DNA of 64,000 nt, from contig NZ_JANKMS010000002.1 in the NCBI RefSeq assembly GCF_024649945.1, positions 310,001-374,000 of the forward strand. The letters are read 5' to 3'. Below, in pieces: positions 51,716-60,586 of this stretch. The number at the start of each line of letters is the position of its first letter. Position 1 is the first letter of the stretch. A model generated the notes under the pieces. The model was not told the DNA's origin and made no database searches. It worked only from the letters and a program-made list of their open reading frames with translations. The translations under genes were made by a program, and so were the position numbers. Origin of the DNA: Flavobacterium panacis. GTDB taxonomy: Bacteria; Bacteroidota; Bacteroidia; Flavobacteriales; Flavobacteriaceae.

Positions 51716-52987
51716 ATGACCGTAGATTTATTACTAGGATTACAATGGGGAGATGAAGGTAAAGGAAAAATTGTTGACGTACTTACCTCAAACTATGATA
51801 TTATTGCACGTTTCCAAGGAGGACCAAACGCAGGACATACATTAGAATTTGACGGAATTAAACACGTACTTAGAACAATCCCTTCTGGAATTTTTCACAA
51901 AAATTCAGTAAATATTATCGGAAACGGTGTTGTAATTGATCCTGTAGTTTTCCAAAAAGAAATCGAAGGTTTAGAGAAATTCAACCTTGATATCAAAAGC
52001 AAATTAATTATCTCTAGAAAAGCACACTTAATTTTACCAACACACCGTTTGCTTGATGCTGCTTCTGAAGCTTCTAAAGGAAAAGCAAAAATTGGTTCTA
52101 CTCTAAAAGGAATTGGACCAACTTACATGGACAAAACAGGTAGAAATGGTTTACGTGTTGGAGATATCGAATTAGAAGATTTCAAAGAGCGTTACAGAGC
52201 TTTAGCAGACAAACATGAAGCAATGATTGCTTTTTATGATGTTGCTATTCAATATAATTTAGCTGAATTAGAAAAAGAATTCTTTGAAGCTATCGAAGAA
52301 CTTAAAAAATTAGATTTCATTGACAGTGAAGAATACATGCACCAAGCTCAAAAAGCTGGAAAATCTATTCTTTGCGAAGGTGCTCAAGGATCTTTATTAG
52401 ATGTTGATTTCGGAACTTATCCTTTCGTAACTTCATCAAACACTACTGCAGCTGGAGCTTGTACAGGTTTAGGAATTGCTCCAAACAAAATCAAAGAAGT
52501 TTACGGAATTTTCAAAGCTTATGTTACTCGTGTTGGTAGCGGACCTTTCCCAACTGAACTTTTTGACGAAGTTGGTGCTACAATGGCAAAAGTGGGTAAC
52601 GAATTTGGTTCTGTAACAGGAAGACAAAGACGTTGCGGATGGTTAGATTTAGTAGCTTTAAAATATGCTGTTCAAGTTAATGGAGTTACTCAGTTAATGA
52701 TGATGAAAGGTGATGTACTTTCTGGTTTTGAAACTTTAAAAGTTTGTACTGAATACAACTACAAAGGACAAAATATTTCTCACTTCCCATACAACATTGA
52801 ACCAGAAAACGTTACTCCAGTTTATAAAGAATTTAAAGGATGGAAAGCTGACTTAACAGGTTTAACAACTTATGATCAATTACCAATTGAGCTAAAAGAA
52901 TATATTGAGTTTATTGAAAAAGAAATCGAAGTACCAATCAAAATTGTATCGGTTGGACCAGACAGAAAACAAACAATAACAAAATAA
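51716..52987 (+). CDS. purA: Adenylosuccinate synthetase (PurA)
   Basis: 423 residues. It joins IMP and aspartate with GTP hydrolysis, the first step from IMP to AMP. P-loop-like GLQWGDEGKGKIVDVL with the catalytic Asp, FQGGPNAGHTLEFDG with the catalytic His, then GSTLKGIGPTYMDKTGRNGL, CEGAQGSLLDVDFGTYPFVT and TGRQRRCGWLDLVALKYA. It ends VSVGPDRKQTI, the usual finish. It is the next gene after the Fur-family gene and is closed by a clear terminator. guaB, the competing GMP branch, is also in this window. Confidence 0.97.
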   Translation: MTVDLLLGLQWGDEGKGKIVDVLTSNYDIIARFQGGPNAGHTLEFDGIKHVLRTIPSGIFHKNSVNIIGNGVVIDPVVFQKEIEGLEKFNLDIKSKLIISRKAHLILPTHRLLDAASEASKGKAKIGSTLKGIGPTYMDKTGRNGLRVGDIELEDFKERYRALADKHEAMIAFYDVAIQYNLAELEKEFFEAIEELKKLDFIDSEEYMHQAQKAGKSILCEGAQGSLLDVDFGTYPFVTSSNTTAAGACTGLGIAPNKIKEVYGIFKAYVTRVGSGPFPTELFDEVGATMAKVGNEFGSVTGRQRRCGWLDLVALKYAVQVNGVTQLMMMKGDVLSGFETLKVCTEYNYKGQNISHFPYNIEPENVTPVYKEFKGWKADLTGLTTYDQLPIELKEYIEFIEKEIEVPIKIVSVGPDRKQTITK

Positions 52988-52994
52988 TACATTT

Positions 52995-53027
52995 AAAACG
53001 CTCTGATAATCAGAGCGTTTTTTTATA
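52995..53027 (+). terminator. Terminator after purA
   Basis: Perfect 12-bp arms AAAACGCTCTGA and TCAGAGCGTTTT, 3-nt loop, followed by a T-run. Confidence 0.9.
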
Positions 53028-53042
53028 CAAATCATTTCATTT

Positions 53043-53624
53043 ATGAAAAATCCAGAAGTTCAAATTAAAGAAACTAAATTATTATCAGACAATTGGTATA
53101 TTTTAAATCGAGTAACTTTTGATTACAAGAAAGAAAACGGCGAAATTGAAGTTCATACCCGCGAAGTATACGATCGTGGTAATGGTGCCGGAATTTTATT
53201 ATACAATTCGACTAAAAAAACAGTTATTCTAACACGTCAGTTTCGTTTACCCACTTTTCTAAACGGAAATAAAGACGGAATGATGATTGAAGTTTGTGCA
53301 GGTCTTTTAGACAAAGACAATCCCGAAACTGCAATTATCCGCGAAACAGAAGAAGAAACTGGTTATCGTATTTCTAAAGTTCAGAAAGTTTTTGAAACTT
53401 ATATGTCTCCTGGTGCTGTAACGGAAATTTTATATCTTTTTTTGGGCGAATACGACGAAAGCATGAAAGTAAGCGAAGGTGGCGGATTGGACGCTGAACA
53501 AGAAAACATTGAAGTTTTAGAGTTTACATTTGATCAGGCTTATTCAATGATTGAATCTGGACAGATTTCGGATGCTAAAACTATTATGCTTTTGCAACAC
53601 GCTAAAATAAAAGGATTGATTTAA
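53043..53624 (+). CDS. nudK: NUDIX hydrolase, NudK-like GDP-mannose pyrophosphatase
   Basis: 193 residues. The NUDIX box reads CAGLLDKDNPETAIIRETEE and ETGY, with the catalytic Glu residues; its spacing matches NudK, where the box directly follows MMIEVCAG. TVILTRQFRLPTFLNGNKDG and YMSPGAVTEILYLFLGEYD are typical of this ADP-sugar/GDP-mannose group. It would hydrolyse GDP-mannose or a similar nucleotide sugar to the sugar phosphate and GMP. It begins about 15 bp after the purA terminator, so the promoter must overlap the terminator or readthrough occurs. Confidence 0.85.
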   Translation: MKNPEVQIKETKLLSDNWYILNRVTFDYKKENGEIEVHTREVYDRGNGAGILLYNSTKKTVILTRQFRLPTFLNGNKDGMMIEVCAGLLDKDNPETAIIRETEEETGYRISKVQKVFETYMSPGAVTEILYLFLGEYDESMKVSEGGGLDAEQENIEVLEFTFDQAYSMIESGQISDAKTIMLLQHAKIKGLI

Positions 53625-53662
53625 AGTTTTTTGAGTATTTTAGATTGACCAAATAATCTAAA

Positions 53663-55153
53663 ATGCTCAGATTAAAAACAGTACTACTTTTTCTTTTTCC
53701 ATTATTTGTTTTTTCACAAAACGAAAAATGGCCAGCTGAAAAACTCAAACAAGACTTAACCATTTTTAAGAAAATAAGAGAAAAAGCCAATTCAGGACTT
53801 TACAAATACAGGACAAAACAGCAAATTGACAGTATTTATTCTTGGGCATTTTCGCAAATAAATGAACCTAAACAGCTTATTGAGTTCTACAAAATAATTC
53901 TGCAGATTACCGATTTTGAAGGAAGTCTGCACAATGACACCACACTTCCTGATGATTTTGAAAAGAAATATTCATCAGGAAATGTTTTCTTTCCTTATCC
54001 CATAAAACTTATCCAAAATCGATTGATTCTTAATTTTGAGAATCCTGAAATTCCGCTTGGTTCAGAAATTCATAACATTAATGGTATTGAGACCAAAAAA
54101 ATGCTTTCTGCTCTCTACAAATACTACACAACTGACGGTTACAACATTACAGGAAAATCGATCGGAATTGGAAGCTCTTTCTCTAAATATTTCCAAATGG
54201 AATATGGACCTCAAAAAAGCTTTTTAGTCGAATATTCACTTCCAAATCAAACTGAGAAACTGACAAAAACGATTGCTTCTGTTTCCAATGAGACTCGAAA
54301 AGAGAACTTTAAAAACCGATTTTCCTTGCCAATTGACAGTTTGCAATATAAGCATCCAAAAGACAAATATTCATTTAAAATAATTTCTAAAAATACAGCA
54401 CTTCTTTCTGTTCATACTTTTGTGATTGGACGAAATGCTAAAGACAAACAACATATTGCCTATAAAAGATATTTGGACAGCTGTTTTCAATATCTTTCTA
54501 AACATTCAGAAATTCAGAACTTAATTGTCGATGTTAGAAACAATGGCGGCGGAACCGACCCGAACGACATCGTAACTTTTTCCTATTTAACACAAAAAGC
54601 TTATCGCGAAAACGCTTCTGCTTATGTAAATTTTCAGAAAATACCATTTTCCAACTATTTAGTTTACGAAGAAACCGATGCTAAAAAACAGCTGGAAGAG
54701 CTAAAGGATTTTGAAGATGAAGTAATAGAAGAATTTCCAAAACTAATTAATAAAAAATATCCTCAGGACAAAAAGTTTAATACAATATTACAACCTGCTA
54801 AAAATAGCTTTAAAGGACAAATTTATATGCTTATCAGTCCGAGAATTGCTTCTGCTGGATCATTATTTGCTTCACTTGTGAGAGGAAATACCAATGCCAT
54901 TGTAATTGGCGAAGAAACGATGGGCGGATATTACGGTCACAACGGCCATACTCCTATCGAATATCAATTACCAAACACAAAAATTACAACGCAATTTTCT
55001 ATCGTAAATCTAGAACAGGATGTTCCTAAAAAAGCGAATCAAATTTTTGGAAGAGGTGTAATTCCAGATCATGAAATCTCACAGACCTTTGAAGATTTTA
55101 TGGAAAATAGCGATACTCAGTTTGAATATACTTTGAAACTTATTGGAAAATAG
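53663..55153 (+). CDS. Secreted S41 family peptidase
   Basis: 496 residues, signal peptide ending FVFSQ. About 25-115 is an N-terminal helical domain; a PDZ-like segment surrounds LGSEIHNINGIETKKMLSAL. The protease core has NLIVDVRNNGGGTDPNDIV, then QIYMLISPRIASAGSLFASL with the nucleophile Ser (SAGS), and VIGEETMGGYYGHNGHTPIE. It is like tail-specific proteases (CtpA/TSP) of Bacteroidota, probably periplasmic or lipid-associated; the substrate is unknown. It follows nudK with a 38-bp gap and is likely in the same transcript. Confidence 0.88.
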   Translation: MLRLKTVLLFLFPLFVFSQNEKWPAEKLKQDLTIFKKIREKANSGLYKYRTKQQIDSIYSWAFSQINEPKQLIEFYKIILQITDFEGSLHNDTTLPDDFEKKYSSGNVFFPYPIKLIQNRLILNFENPEIPLGSEIHNINGIETKKMLSALYKYYTTDGYNITGKSIGIGSSFSKYFQMEYGPQKSFLVEYSLPNQTEKLTKTIASVSNETRKENFKNRFSLPIDSLQYKHPKDKYSFKIISKNTALLSVHTFVIGRNAKDKQHIAYKRYLDSCFQYLSKHSEIQNLIVDVRNNGGGTDPNDIVTFSYLTQKAYRENASAYVNFQKIPFSNYLVYEETDAKKQLEELKDFEDEVIEEFPKLINKKYPQDKKFNTILQPAKNSFKGQIYMLISPRIASAGSLFASLVRGNTNAIVIGEETMGGYYGHNGHTPIEYQLPNTKITTQFSIVNLEQDVPKKANQIFGRGVIPDHEISQTFEDFMENSDTQFEYTLKLIGK

Positions 55154-55242
55154 CAAATGAAAATCCCGAAACCAATTCCAAAAATTATGTAACCCTTTTC
55201 AGCTATCATAATCATAACTTTATTTTCATAAAAATACGACCT

Positions 55243-56127
55243 ATGAAAAAGTTATATTACACAGCAAATGCATTACTGATTTTGATGTTGGTTTTATTAG
55301 GTTCTTGTAAAAAGACCGATACGATAACATTGACAGAAAATAAAACCGAAAAAAAAGAAGTAATTGAATACAAGAAGCCAAAAACAGTTTCTTACCAAAT
55401 TTCTAATACGAAAGAATGGTTGAAACTAAATGAGGCTGACAGTAGTAAAATGAATATTGTATACGCCTTAAACAGAACAGACAAAGCTAATTTCAAAAAA
55501 CTAGACTCAGTTGTAATTCCAGCAGATTTTAGTGGAGATTTGGTTTACTATCTTCCATTTCCACTGCATGTTTCAGCTTTAGAAGAAGTTTCAAAAATTA
55601 TTCTTTTCTCCTATCCAACACAAACTTTTGCAGCTTACGAAAATGGCGAATTAGTTCGTACCGGCCCAACAAATATGGGAAGAAAAAAAGATCCTACTCC
55701 AACCGGATTGTTTTTTACCAATTGGAAAGCAGAAAAAACAACCAGCACTTTTAATGATGAGTGGGACTTAAAATGGAACTTTAATATCGAAAACAAACTA
55801 GGTGTCGGTTTTCACGAATATGATTTACCAGGATATCCTGCTTCACATTCTTGCTTGAGATTATTAGAAAAAGATGCCAAATATCTTTATAAATTCGCTG
55901 ATGAATGGATTTTGAAAGACAAGGAAAATGTAAAAGTCAAAGGAACTCCCGTAGTTGTCTTTGGAAGCTATGATTTTGACGGACCAAAACCTTGGCTCAA
56001 ATTGGCTTCTGATCCAAAGGCACTAAATATATCCGAAGGCGATATTGAAACCGCAACAAAACCTTTCTTAAAAGAGATTCTAGAAAATCAAAATCTCAGA
56101 GAAGCCGAACCAACAAAGACTATATAG
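55243..56127 (+). CDS. L,D-transpeptidase (YkuD family) lipoprotein
   Basis: 294 residues. The signal peptide carries a lipobox (VLLGSC, Cys about 22), so Lgt would modify it. The catalytic domain (about 110-240): ILFSYPTQTFAAYENGELVR, TPTGLFFTNWKAEKT, and the active-site block GYPASHSCLRLLEKDAKYLY with the nucleophilic Cys; the usual S-x-G-C-x-R is S-H-S-C-L-R. It forms 3-3 peptidoglycan crosslinks or anchors proteins to the wall. It is followed by a terminator. The Gly-to-Ser change next to the Cys is seen in some Bacteroidota members. Confidence 0.87.
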   Translation: MKKLYYTANALLILMLVLLGSCKKTDTITLTENKTEKKEVIEYKKPKTVSYQISNTKEWLKLNEADSSKMNIVYALNRTDKANFKKLDSVVIPADFSGDLVYYLPFPLHVSALEEVSKIILFSYPTQTFAAYENGELVRTGPTNMGRKKDPTPTGLFFTNWKAEKTTSTFNDEWDLKWNFNIENKLGVGFHEYDLPGYPASHSCLRLLEKDAKYLYKFADEWILKDKENVKVKGTPVVVFGSYDFDGPKPWLKLASDPKALNISEGDIETATKPFLKEILENQNLREAEPTKTI

Positions 56128-56146
56128 TATAAAATATATATAATAT

Positions 56147-56190
56147 AAAATGAGCTGAAATAATTAAATATTGTTTCAGCTCATTTTTTT
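56147..56190 (+). terminator. Terminator after the L,D-transpeptidase gene
   Basis: Fourteen-bp perfect arms AAAATGAGCTGAAA and TTTCAGCTCATTTT, 13-nt loop, followed by a T-run. Confidence 0.85.
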
Positions 56191-56241
56191 TATCATGATT
56201 TAAAAACCATTCGGCTAAAGCTCTTTCTATTTACTTCAAAA

Positions 56242-56261
56242 CCTCCAGCGAAAGCTGGAGG
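56242..56261. repeat. GNRA-capped hairpin CCTCCAGC-GAAA-GCTGGAGG
   Basis: A perfect 8-bp stem with a GAAA tetraloop, GC-rich in an AT-rich gap, without a T-run. It may be a piece of an interspersed element. Confidence 0.55.
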
Positions 56262-56276
56262 CTATTCACATCAAAC

Positions 56277-56322
56277 CTTTGTTACTTTGTTACTTTGTCA
56301 CTTTGTTGCTTTGTTGCTTTTT
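56277..56322 (+). repeat. 8-bp-periodic array upstream of the tetR-family gene
   Basis: CTTTGTTA twice, CTTTGTCA, CTTTGTTG twice, then CTTTTT. Exact 8-bp period. The array ends about 65 bp before the ATG, next to an operator candidate. Confidence 0.8.
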
Positions 56323-56326
56323 AACC

Positions 56327-56352
56327 AATAAATAAGCGATCGTTCATTTATT
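56327..56352. promoter_or_regulatory. Near-palindromic operator candidate for the TetR-family regulator
   Basis: A 26-bp near-palindrome centred between 56339 and 56340; the half-site is AATAAATAAGCGA and the other half TCGTTCATTTATT. It matches its own reverse complement at 22 of 26 positions. It sits just upstream of the -7 element, over the expected -33 region, as expected for repression. Confidence 0.55.
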
Positions 56353-56357
56353 ATTTA

Positions 56358-56365
56358 TATCTTTG
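56358..56365 (+). promoter_or_regulatory. -7 element (TATCTTTG) of the tetR-family gene
   Basis: A perfect TAnnTTTG match 21 bp before the ATG, immediately downstream of the operator candidate. Confidence 0.5.
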
Positions 56366-56385
56366 TATTCTAATAAGTTAAAATA

Positions 56386-56976
56386 ATGAGAACGAGAGAT
56401 TTAAATAAGGAAGAAATTGTAAAGCAAAAAGCAATCGAAATGATCGTTTCGCAAGGTGTAGAAGGATTTGGAATGAACCGTTTGGCTAAAGAATGTGGTA
56501 TTTCTGTTGCTACACTCTACATCTATTATTCGGACAAAGAAGATTTGATTAAAAAAATCGGAATCGAAATTGGAAAAAACTTTTTTGAAAAGATGTTTGA
56601 TGGATTTTCTGCTGATATGTCTTTCAAAGATGGATTACGAAATCAATGGGAAAACCGTATTGATTTCAACTTAAATTTTCCGTTACAAACTTCTTGCTTT
56701 GAACTTCTAAAACATTCTACTTACGGCGATGCCATTGTAAAAGAAATTACAGTAGATTACAAACAGATTATGACCGAATTTATGCTCGCCGCAATTGACA
56801 GAAAAGAACTTATTGCTGTTCCATATGAAATATTTTGGAGTATCGCTTATGGCTCTCTTTATTCTCTTTTAGAATTTCATAGAGAAGGAAAATCAATGTC
56901 TGGAAAACCTTTTTCGCTTAGTGATAAATTGAAAAACGAAGCTTTCGATTTGGTTTTAAAAGCTTTGACTCCTTAA
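56386..56976 (+). CDS. TetR/AcrR family transcriptional regulator
   Basis: 196 residues. N-terminal HTH: KQKAIEMIVSQGVEGFGMNR, LAKECGISVATLYIYYSDKE and DLIKKIGIE (about 10-60), typical for TetR. The rest is an all-helical ligand-binding domain of unknown specificity (WENRIDFNLNFPLQTSCFEL). The gene for a Tet(X)-like flavin monooxygenase starts 83 bp downstream in the same direction, and a near-palindromic operator candidate lies at its own promoter. So it probably represses itself and the monooxygenase in response to a small molecule; the ligand is unknown. Confidence 0.92.
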   Translation: MRTRDLNKEEIVKQKAIEMIVSQGVEGFGMNRLAKECGISVATLYIYYSDKEDLIKKIGIEIGKNFFEKMFDGFSADMSFKDGLRNQWENRIDFNLNFPLQTSCFELLKHSTYGDAIVKEITVDYKQIMTEFMLAAIDRKELIAVPYEIFWSIAYGSLYSLLEFHREGKSMSGKPFSLSDKLKNEAFDLVLKALTP

Positions 56977-57058
56977 ATAAAAAAATCAATAGCAATAGCA
57001 AAATCAAAAATCAATAGCAATATCAATATTCAATACAATACAATATAATTTCATTACA

Positions 57059-58198
57059 ATGAAAACTTCAATTATAGAAAATAAAAAAACAGCCATTATT
57101 GGTGGTGGACCTGTTGGGTTAACTACAGCTCGAATTTTACAAATTAATGGCGCAGATGTTACGGTTTATGAAAGAGACATAAATGCTCAGGCGAGAACAT
57201 CTGGCGGAACTTTAGATATTCATTCCGATTCTGGTCAATATGCAATTCAGAAAGCGGGATTAATGGATATATTTCTCGAATACGCAAGACCAACTGGAGA
57301 AAAAATGGCAGATCTAGACGGAAACATTACTTCTGATGAAATGCCAGATGAATCTAATGCATTTTCGCGCCCAGAAATTGACCGAAATGATTTGAGAAAA
57401 ATTATGCTGGACAACCTCAAAGAAAACACAGTTGTTTGGGATAGTCAATTAATCAATATTGAAAAAATTGAAAATCAATATCTTTTAGAATTTAAAAATG
57501 GTTCAAAAACCTTAGCCGATTTTGTCATTGTAGCAAACGGCGGAAGATCAAATGCACGAAAATTTGTGAGCGATCAGGAACCGAAACTTTCTGGAACTTA
57601 CATTATTCAAGGAGAAATTGTAAATCCCGACAAAGATTACCCCGAATTTAAACCGAAGTACGGAAACGGAAATGTGATGGCAATGGGCGAACACAAAATG
57701 TTTTATACTCATACCATGCGCGATGGTTCTGTTCATTTTGGAGTTTCTTTTAAAGCGGATGAAAACTGGATTTCTAATCACGGAATTGATTTTGAAGACA
57801 ACCAGTCTGTTATTTCTTTTTTGAATGAAACTTTTAAAAACTGGGGCGATGATTATAAAAAATTCTTTGCTGCTTCAACTGAATTTTCAGGATTGCCGTT
57901 GCGATTGTTTTCTTTAGAAGAATCATGGAAAGAACATTCAAACATTACTCTTGTTGGTGATGCAGCTCATTTAATGCCTCCATTTGCCGGCGAAGGTGTA
58001 AATATGGGATTATTTGATGCTTTTCATTTGACTGAGAATCTAACCAATGGAAAATTCAACACAATTGATGAAGCCATTAAAGACTATGAGAAAAAGATGT
58101 TTGGTTATGCTTTGGAAGCACAAAGAATGACGAAAAAAATGGAAGATTTATTGCATTCTGATATTATTGCTCAAGACATTTTGAATAGTCGTTTTTAA
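57059..58198 (+). CDS. Tet(X)-like FAD-dependent monooxygenase
   Basis: 379 residues, nearly Tet(X) length. Motifs collinear with Tet(X): TAIIGGGPVGLTTARILQ (FAD), VTVYERDINAQARTSGGTLD, HSDSGQYAIQKAGL, RPEIDRNDLRKIML, VIVANGGRSNARKFV, VHFGVSFKADENW, and GDAAHLMPPFAGEGVNMGLF. Of the tetracycline-contacting residues as I recall them, Gln192, Phe224 and His234 have counterparts (IIQGEI, KMFYTH, VHFGVSF), but Arg213 appears as Val (GNGNVMAMG). Class A flavin monooxygenases hydroxylate aromatics with NADPH and O2. Whether this one acts on tetracyclines is not known from sequence. The TetR-family gene just upstream is its likely regulator. Confidence 0.85.
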   Translation: MKTSIIENKKTAIIGGGPVGLTTARILQINGADVTVYERDINAQARTSGGTLDIHSDSGQYAIQKAGLMDIFLEYARPTGEKMADLDGNITSDEMPDESNAFSRPEIDRNDLRKIMLDNLKENTVVWDSQLINIEKIENQYLLEFKNGSKTLADFVIVANGGRSNARKFVSDQEPKLSGTYIIQGEIVNPDKDYPEFKPKYGNGNVMAMGEHKMFYTHTMRDGSVHFGVSFKADENWISNHGIDFEDNQSVISFLNETFKNWGDDYKKFFAASTEFSGLPLRLFSLEESWKEHSNITLVGDAAHLMPPFAGEGVNMGLFDAFHLTENLTNGKFNTIDEAIKDYEKKMFGYALEAQRMTKKMEDLLHSDIIAQDILNSRF

Positions 58199-58287
58199 TC
58201 AATTAAAAGTTTATTAAACAGTAAAGGAATAAATAATTGAGCTAAATTTCTTATTTTCGTTTATTATGTATCACTCAATTTAAACAA

Positions 58288-58791
58288 ATGTCAAAGAAAT
58301 TAATCTTCTTGTTTTTAATATCTAGTTTTGTAATGCTAGGGCAAACTAAAAATGACCCAAAAACAGAAACTTACACTAGTCGTAAAGAACTTTATCAGTT
58401 AAAATACAATCCTAATAATTGGATTAAGAGTCCAGAATCAAAAAATTGGGATGCAGAATTTAATGACAAATACAATTTGTTAACTGCTTATTTCATAGAA
58501 TATGATTATTTCATTTCCGATTCGAAACTCAAAAGTACTCTTGAAAATCAATTTAAAGATTTTGATAAAATCAAAAAAGTAAAATTCTACAAGAAAAAGA
58601 TAAACAATCTTGAAGTCAATTATTTCGAATGCGAACTAGACTATAATTCTTTTCTGTATAAATACCAAGGCTTTTTCTACAATGGTAAAGGCGGAACTGT
58701 TCAAATACAATATGGCGGACAAGCTGAATCAATTGAACAAAACCTCGATATTATTAATGAATTGAACAACGGATTTTCATTAATTGAATAA
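58288..58791 (+). CDS. Secreted protein of unknown function
   Basis: 167 residues, signal peptide ending VMLGQ. The mature part (KELYQLKYNPNNWIKSPESK, then YNLLTAYFIEYDYFIS and QGFFYNGKGGTVQIQYGGQA) has alternating strands and one helix, reminiscent of small PsbP/Mog1-like or DUF1795-like folds, but I do not recognise a family. It ends at a strong bidirectional terminator shared with guaB and has its own 89-bp upstream gap. Probably periplasmic. Confidence 0.75.
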   Translation: MSKKLIFLFLISSFVMLGQTKNDPKTETYTSRKELYQLKYNPNNWIKSPESKNWDAEFNDKYNLLTAYFIEYDYFISDSKLKSTLENQFKDFDKIKKVKFYKKKINNLEVNYFECELDYNSFLYKYQGFFYNGKGGTVQIQYGGQAESIEQNLDIINELNNGFSLIE

Positions 58792-58831
58792 CAAAAAAAG
58801 GCGTAAGAAATAAATCTTACGCCTTTTTTTG
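58792..58831. terminator. Bidirectional terminator between the 58.3-kb gene and guaB
   Basis: Seventeen-bp perfect arms (A-run plus GGCGTAAGA, and TCTTACGCC plus T-run) around a 6-nt loop; the A/T tails serve both convergent genes. Confidence 0.92.
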
Positions 58832-58851
58832 TTATATCTAAAACTCAAAAA

Positions 58852-60324
58852 TTATCTAGAATAGTTTGGAGCTTCTTTTGTAATAGTTACGTTGTGTGGG
58901 TGACTTTCATTGATTCCGCTAGAAGTGATTCTAACAAAACGTCCCGTTTCTTGTAAAGTCGGAATATCTTTTGAACCACAGTATCCCATACCTGCACGAA
59001 GACCACCAACAAACTGAAGCATACTCTCGTTTAGTTCTCCTTTGTAAGGAACACGTCCAACGATTCCTTCAGGAACTAATTTTTTAACATCGTCTTCAAC
59101 ATCTTGGAAATAACGATCTTTAGAACCTGTTTGCATTGCTTCAACAGAACCCATTCCGCGGTAAGATTTGAATTTTCTTCCTTCGAAAATGATAGTTTCT
59201 CCTGGAGATTCTTTTGTTCCTGCTAATAACGAACCTAACATTACACAGTCAGCACCTGCTGCGATTGCTTTAGGAATATCTCCTGTGTAACGAATTCCAC
59301 CATCTGCAATAACTGGAACTCCAGTTCCTTTAATTGCAGCAGCAACTTCTAAAACTGCTGAGAATTGAGGGAAACCAACACCTGCAACGATACGAGTTGT
59401 ACAGATAGAACCAGGTCCGATTCCTACTTTTACACCATCTGCACCATTTTCTACTAAATATTTAGCAGCTTCTGGAGTTGCAATATTTCCAACAATTACG
59501 TCAATTTGAGGGAATTTTGATTTTACTTCTTTTAAAGTGTTTACTACACCTTCTGTATGTCCGTGAGCTGTATCGATAATGATAGCATCTACACCTGCAT
59601 TTACCAAAGCTTCTGCTCTTTGAACAGCATCTCCAGTAACGCCAATTGCAGCAGCAACTCTTAAACGACCAAAAGAATCTTTGTTTGCAATTGGTTTTTG
59701 AGTCAGTTTTGTAATGTCTCTAAATGTAATTAAACCAACTAATTCATTTTGAGCATTTACTACTGGTAATTTTTCGATTTTATGACCTTGTAAAACTACT
59801 TCAGCTTGTTCTAAAGAAGTTCCTTCTGCAACCGTTACCAAGTTTTCACTTGTCATAACCTCAACAATTGGTCTTGCACCGTTTTTTTCGAAACGTAAAT
59901 CGCGATTCGTTACAATTCCTTTTAGGATTCTGTTTTCGTCAACGATTGGAATACCTCCGATTCCGAATTCTTTCATGGCATTTTTTGCGTCAGCGATTGT
60001 AGAGTTCATTGGCAATGTTACCGGATCGATAATCATCCCTGCTTCAGCACGTTTTACTTTTCGAACTTTTCCTGCTTGTTGTTCGATCGTCATATTTTTA
60101 TGTAAAACACCGATTCCGCCTTCTTGCGCCATAGCAATTGCCATTGCACTTTCAGTCACTGTATCCATAGCAGCAGATACAATTGGAACGTTTAATGTGA
60201 TGTTTCTTGAGAATTTTGATTTGATACTCACTTCGCGTGGAAGCACATTCGAGTAGTTAGGTACTAATAATACATCGTCGTAAGTTAAACCTTCGCCGAT
60301 AATCTTGGAGTTGTGTGCTATCAT
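58852..60324 (-). CDS. guaB: IMP dehydrogenase (GuaB)
   Basis: 490 residues. It oxidises IMP to XMP with NAD, the committed step to GMP. TIM-barrel enzyme with two inserted CBS domains (about 95-210: [20 protein letters not shown] and [19 protein letters not shown]). The catalytic loop is [17 protein letters not shown] (Cys about 305). [16 protein letters not shown] is the flap region, and [20 protein letters not shown] is also conserved. The start gives the standard [17 protein letters not shown] -7 element lies 27 bp upstream. Single-gene unit. Confidence 0.97.
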   Translation of the reverse strand: MIAHNSKIIGEGLTYDDVLLVPNYSNVLPREVSIKSKFSRNITLNVPIVSAAMDTVTESAMAIAMAQEGGIGVLHKNMTIEQQAGKVRKVKRAEAGMIIDPVTLPMNSTIADAKNAMKEFGIGGIPIVDENRILKGIVTNRDLRFEKNGARPIVEVMTSENLVTVAEGTSLEQAEVVLQGHKIEKLPVVNAQNELVGLITFRDITKLTQKPIANKDSFGRLRVAAAIGVTGDAVQRAEALVNAGVDAIIIDTAHGHTEGVVNTLKEVKSKFPQIDVIVGNIATPEAAKYLVENGADGVKVGIGPGSICTTRIVAGVGFPQFSAVLEVAAAIKGTGVPVIADGGIRYTGDIPKAIAAGADCVMLGSLLAGTKESPGETIIFEGRKFKSYRGMGSVEAMQTGSKDRYFQDVEDDVKKLVPEGIVGRVPYKGELNESMLQFVGGLRAGMGYCGSKDIPTLQETGRFVRITSSGINESHPHNVTITKEAPNYSR

Positions 60325-60350
60325 GTTGCAATTTCTAGTTGAATTGCGTG

Positions 60351-60358
60351 CAAATATA
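60351..60358 (-). promoter_or_regulatory. -7 element (TATATTTG) of the guaB promoter
   Basis: A perfect TAnnTTTG match on the minus strand, giving a leader of about 20 nt. A short inverted repeat GCAATT/AATTGC lies inside that leader. Confidence 0.5.
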
Positions 60359-60435
60359 GTGAATAAATTGCTAACTTGATTACTAAGTTATTCATAAATT
60401 TATGTTTACACGAATCATCTTACAAAACAATATAC

Positions 60436-60584
60436 TCTAGCCCAGATGGAAATGGAAAGCCACGAAAAGCTAAAAAACATTTTTTTCTGATTTAAAAAAG
60501 CGACCAACGGAAGCTCTTTTTAAATCTTGAAAAAAAGTGTTTTAGCTCGAGTGCTTGAAATGTACAGCTGGAAATTGCTCCTGA
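60436..60584 (-). repeat. Structured intergenic element downstream of the DUF5723 gene
   Basis: Nested pairs: AGCTAAAA (60468-60475) with TTTTAGCT (60540-60547), and inside it GATTTAAAAA (60489-60498) with TTTTTAAATC (60517-60526), extended by AGC/GCT around an 11-nt loop. On the minus strand it opens GGAGCAATTTCCAGCTG and closes TTCCATCTGGGCTA. From memory, similar blocks (GGAGC...TTTCC ... GGGGCTA) recur between genes in Flavobacterium; not verified. Confidence 0.5.
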
Positions 60585-60586
60585 AA

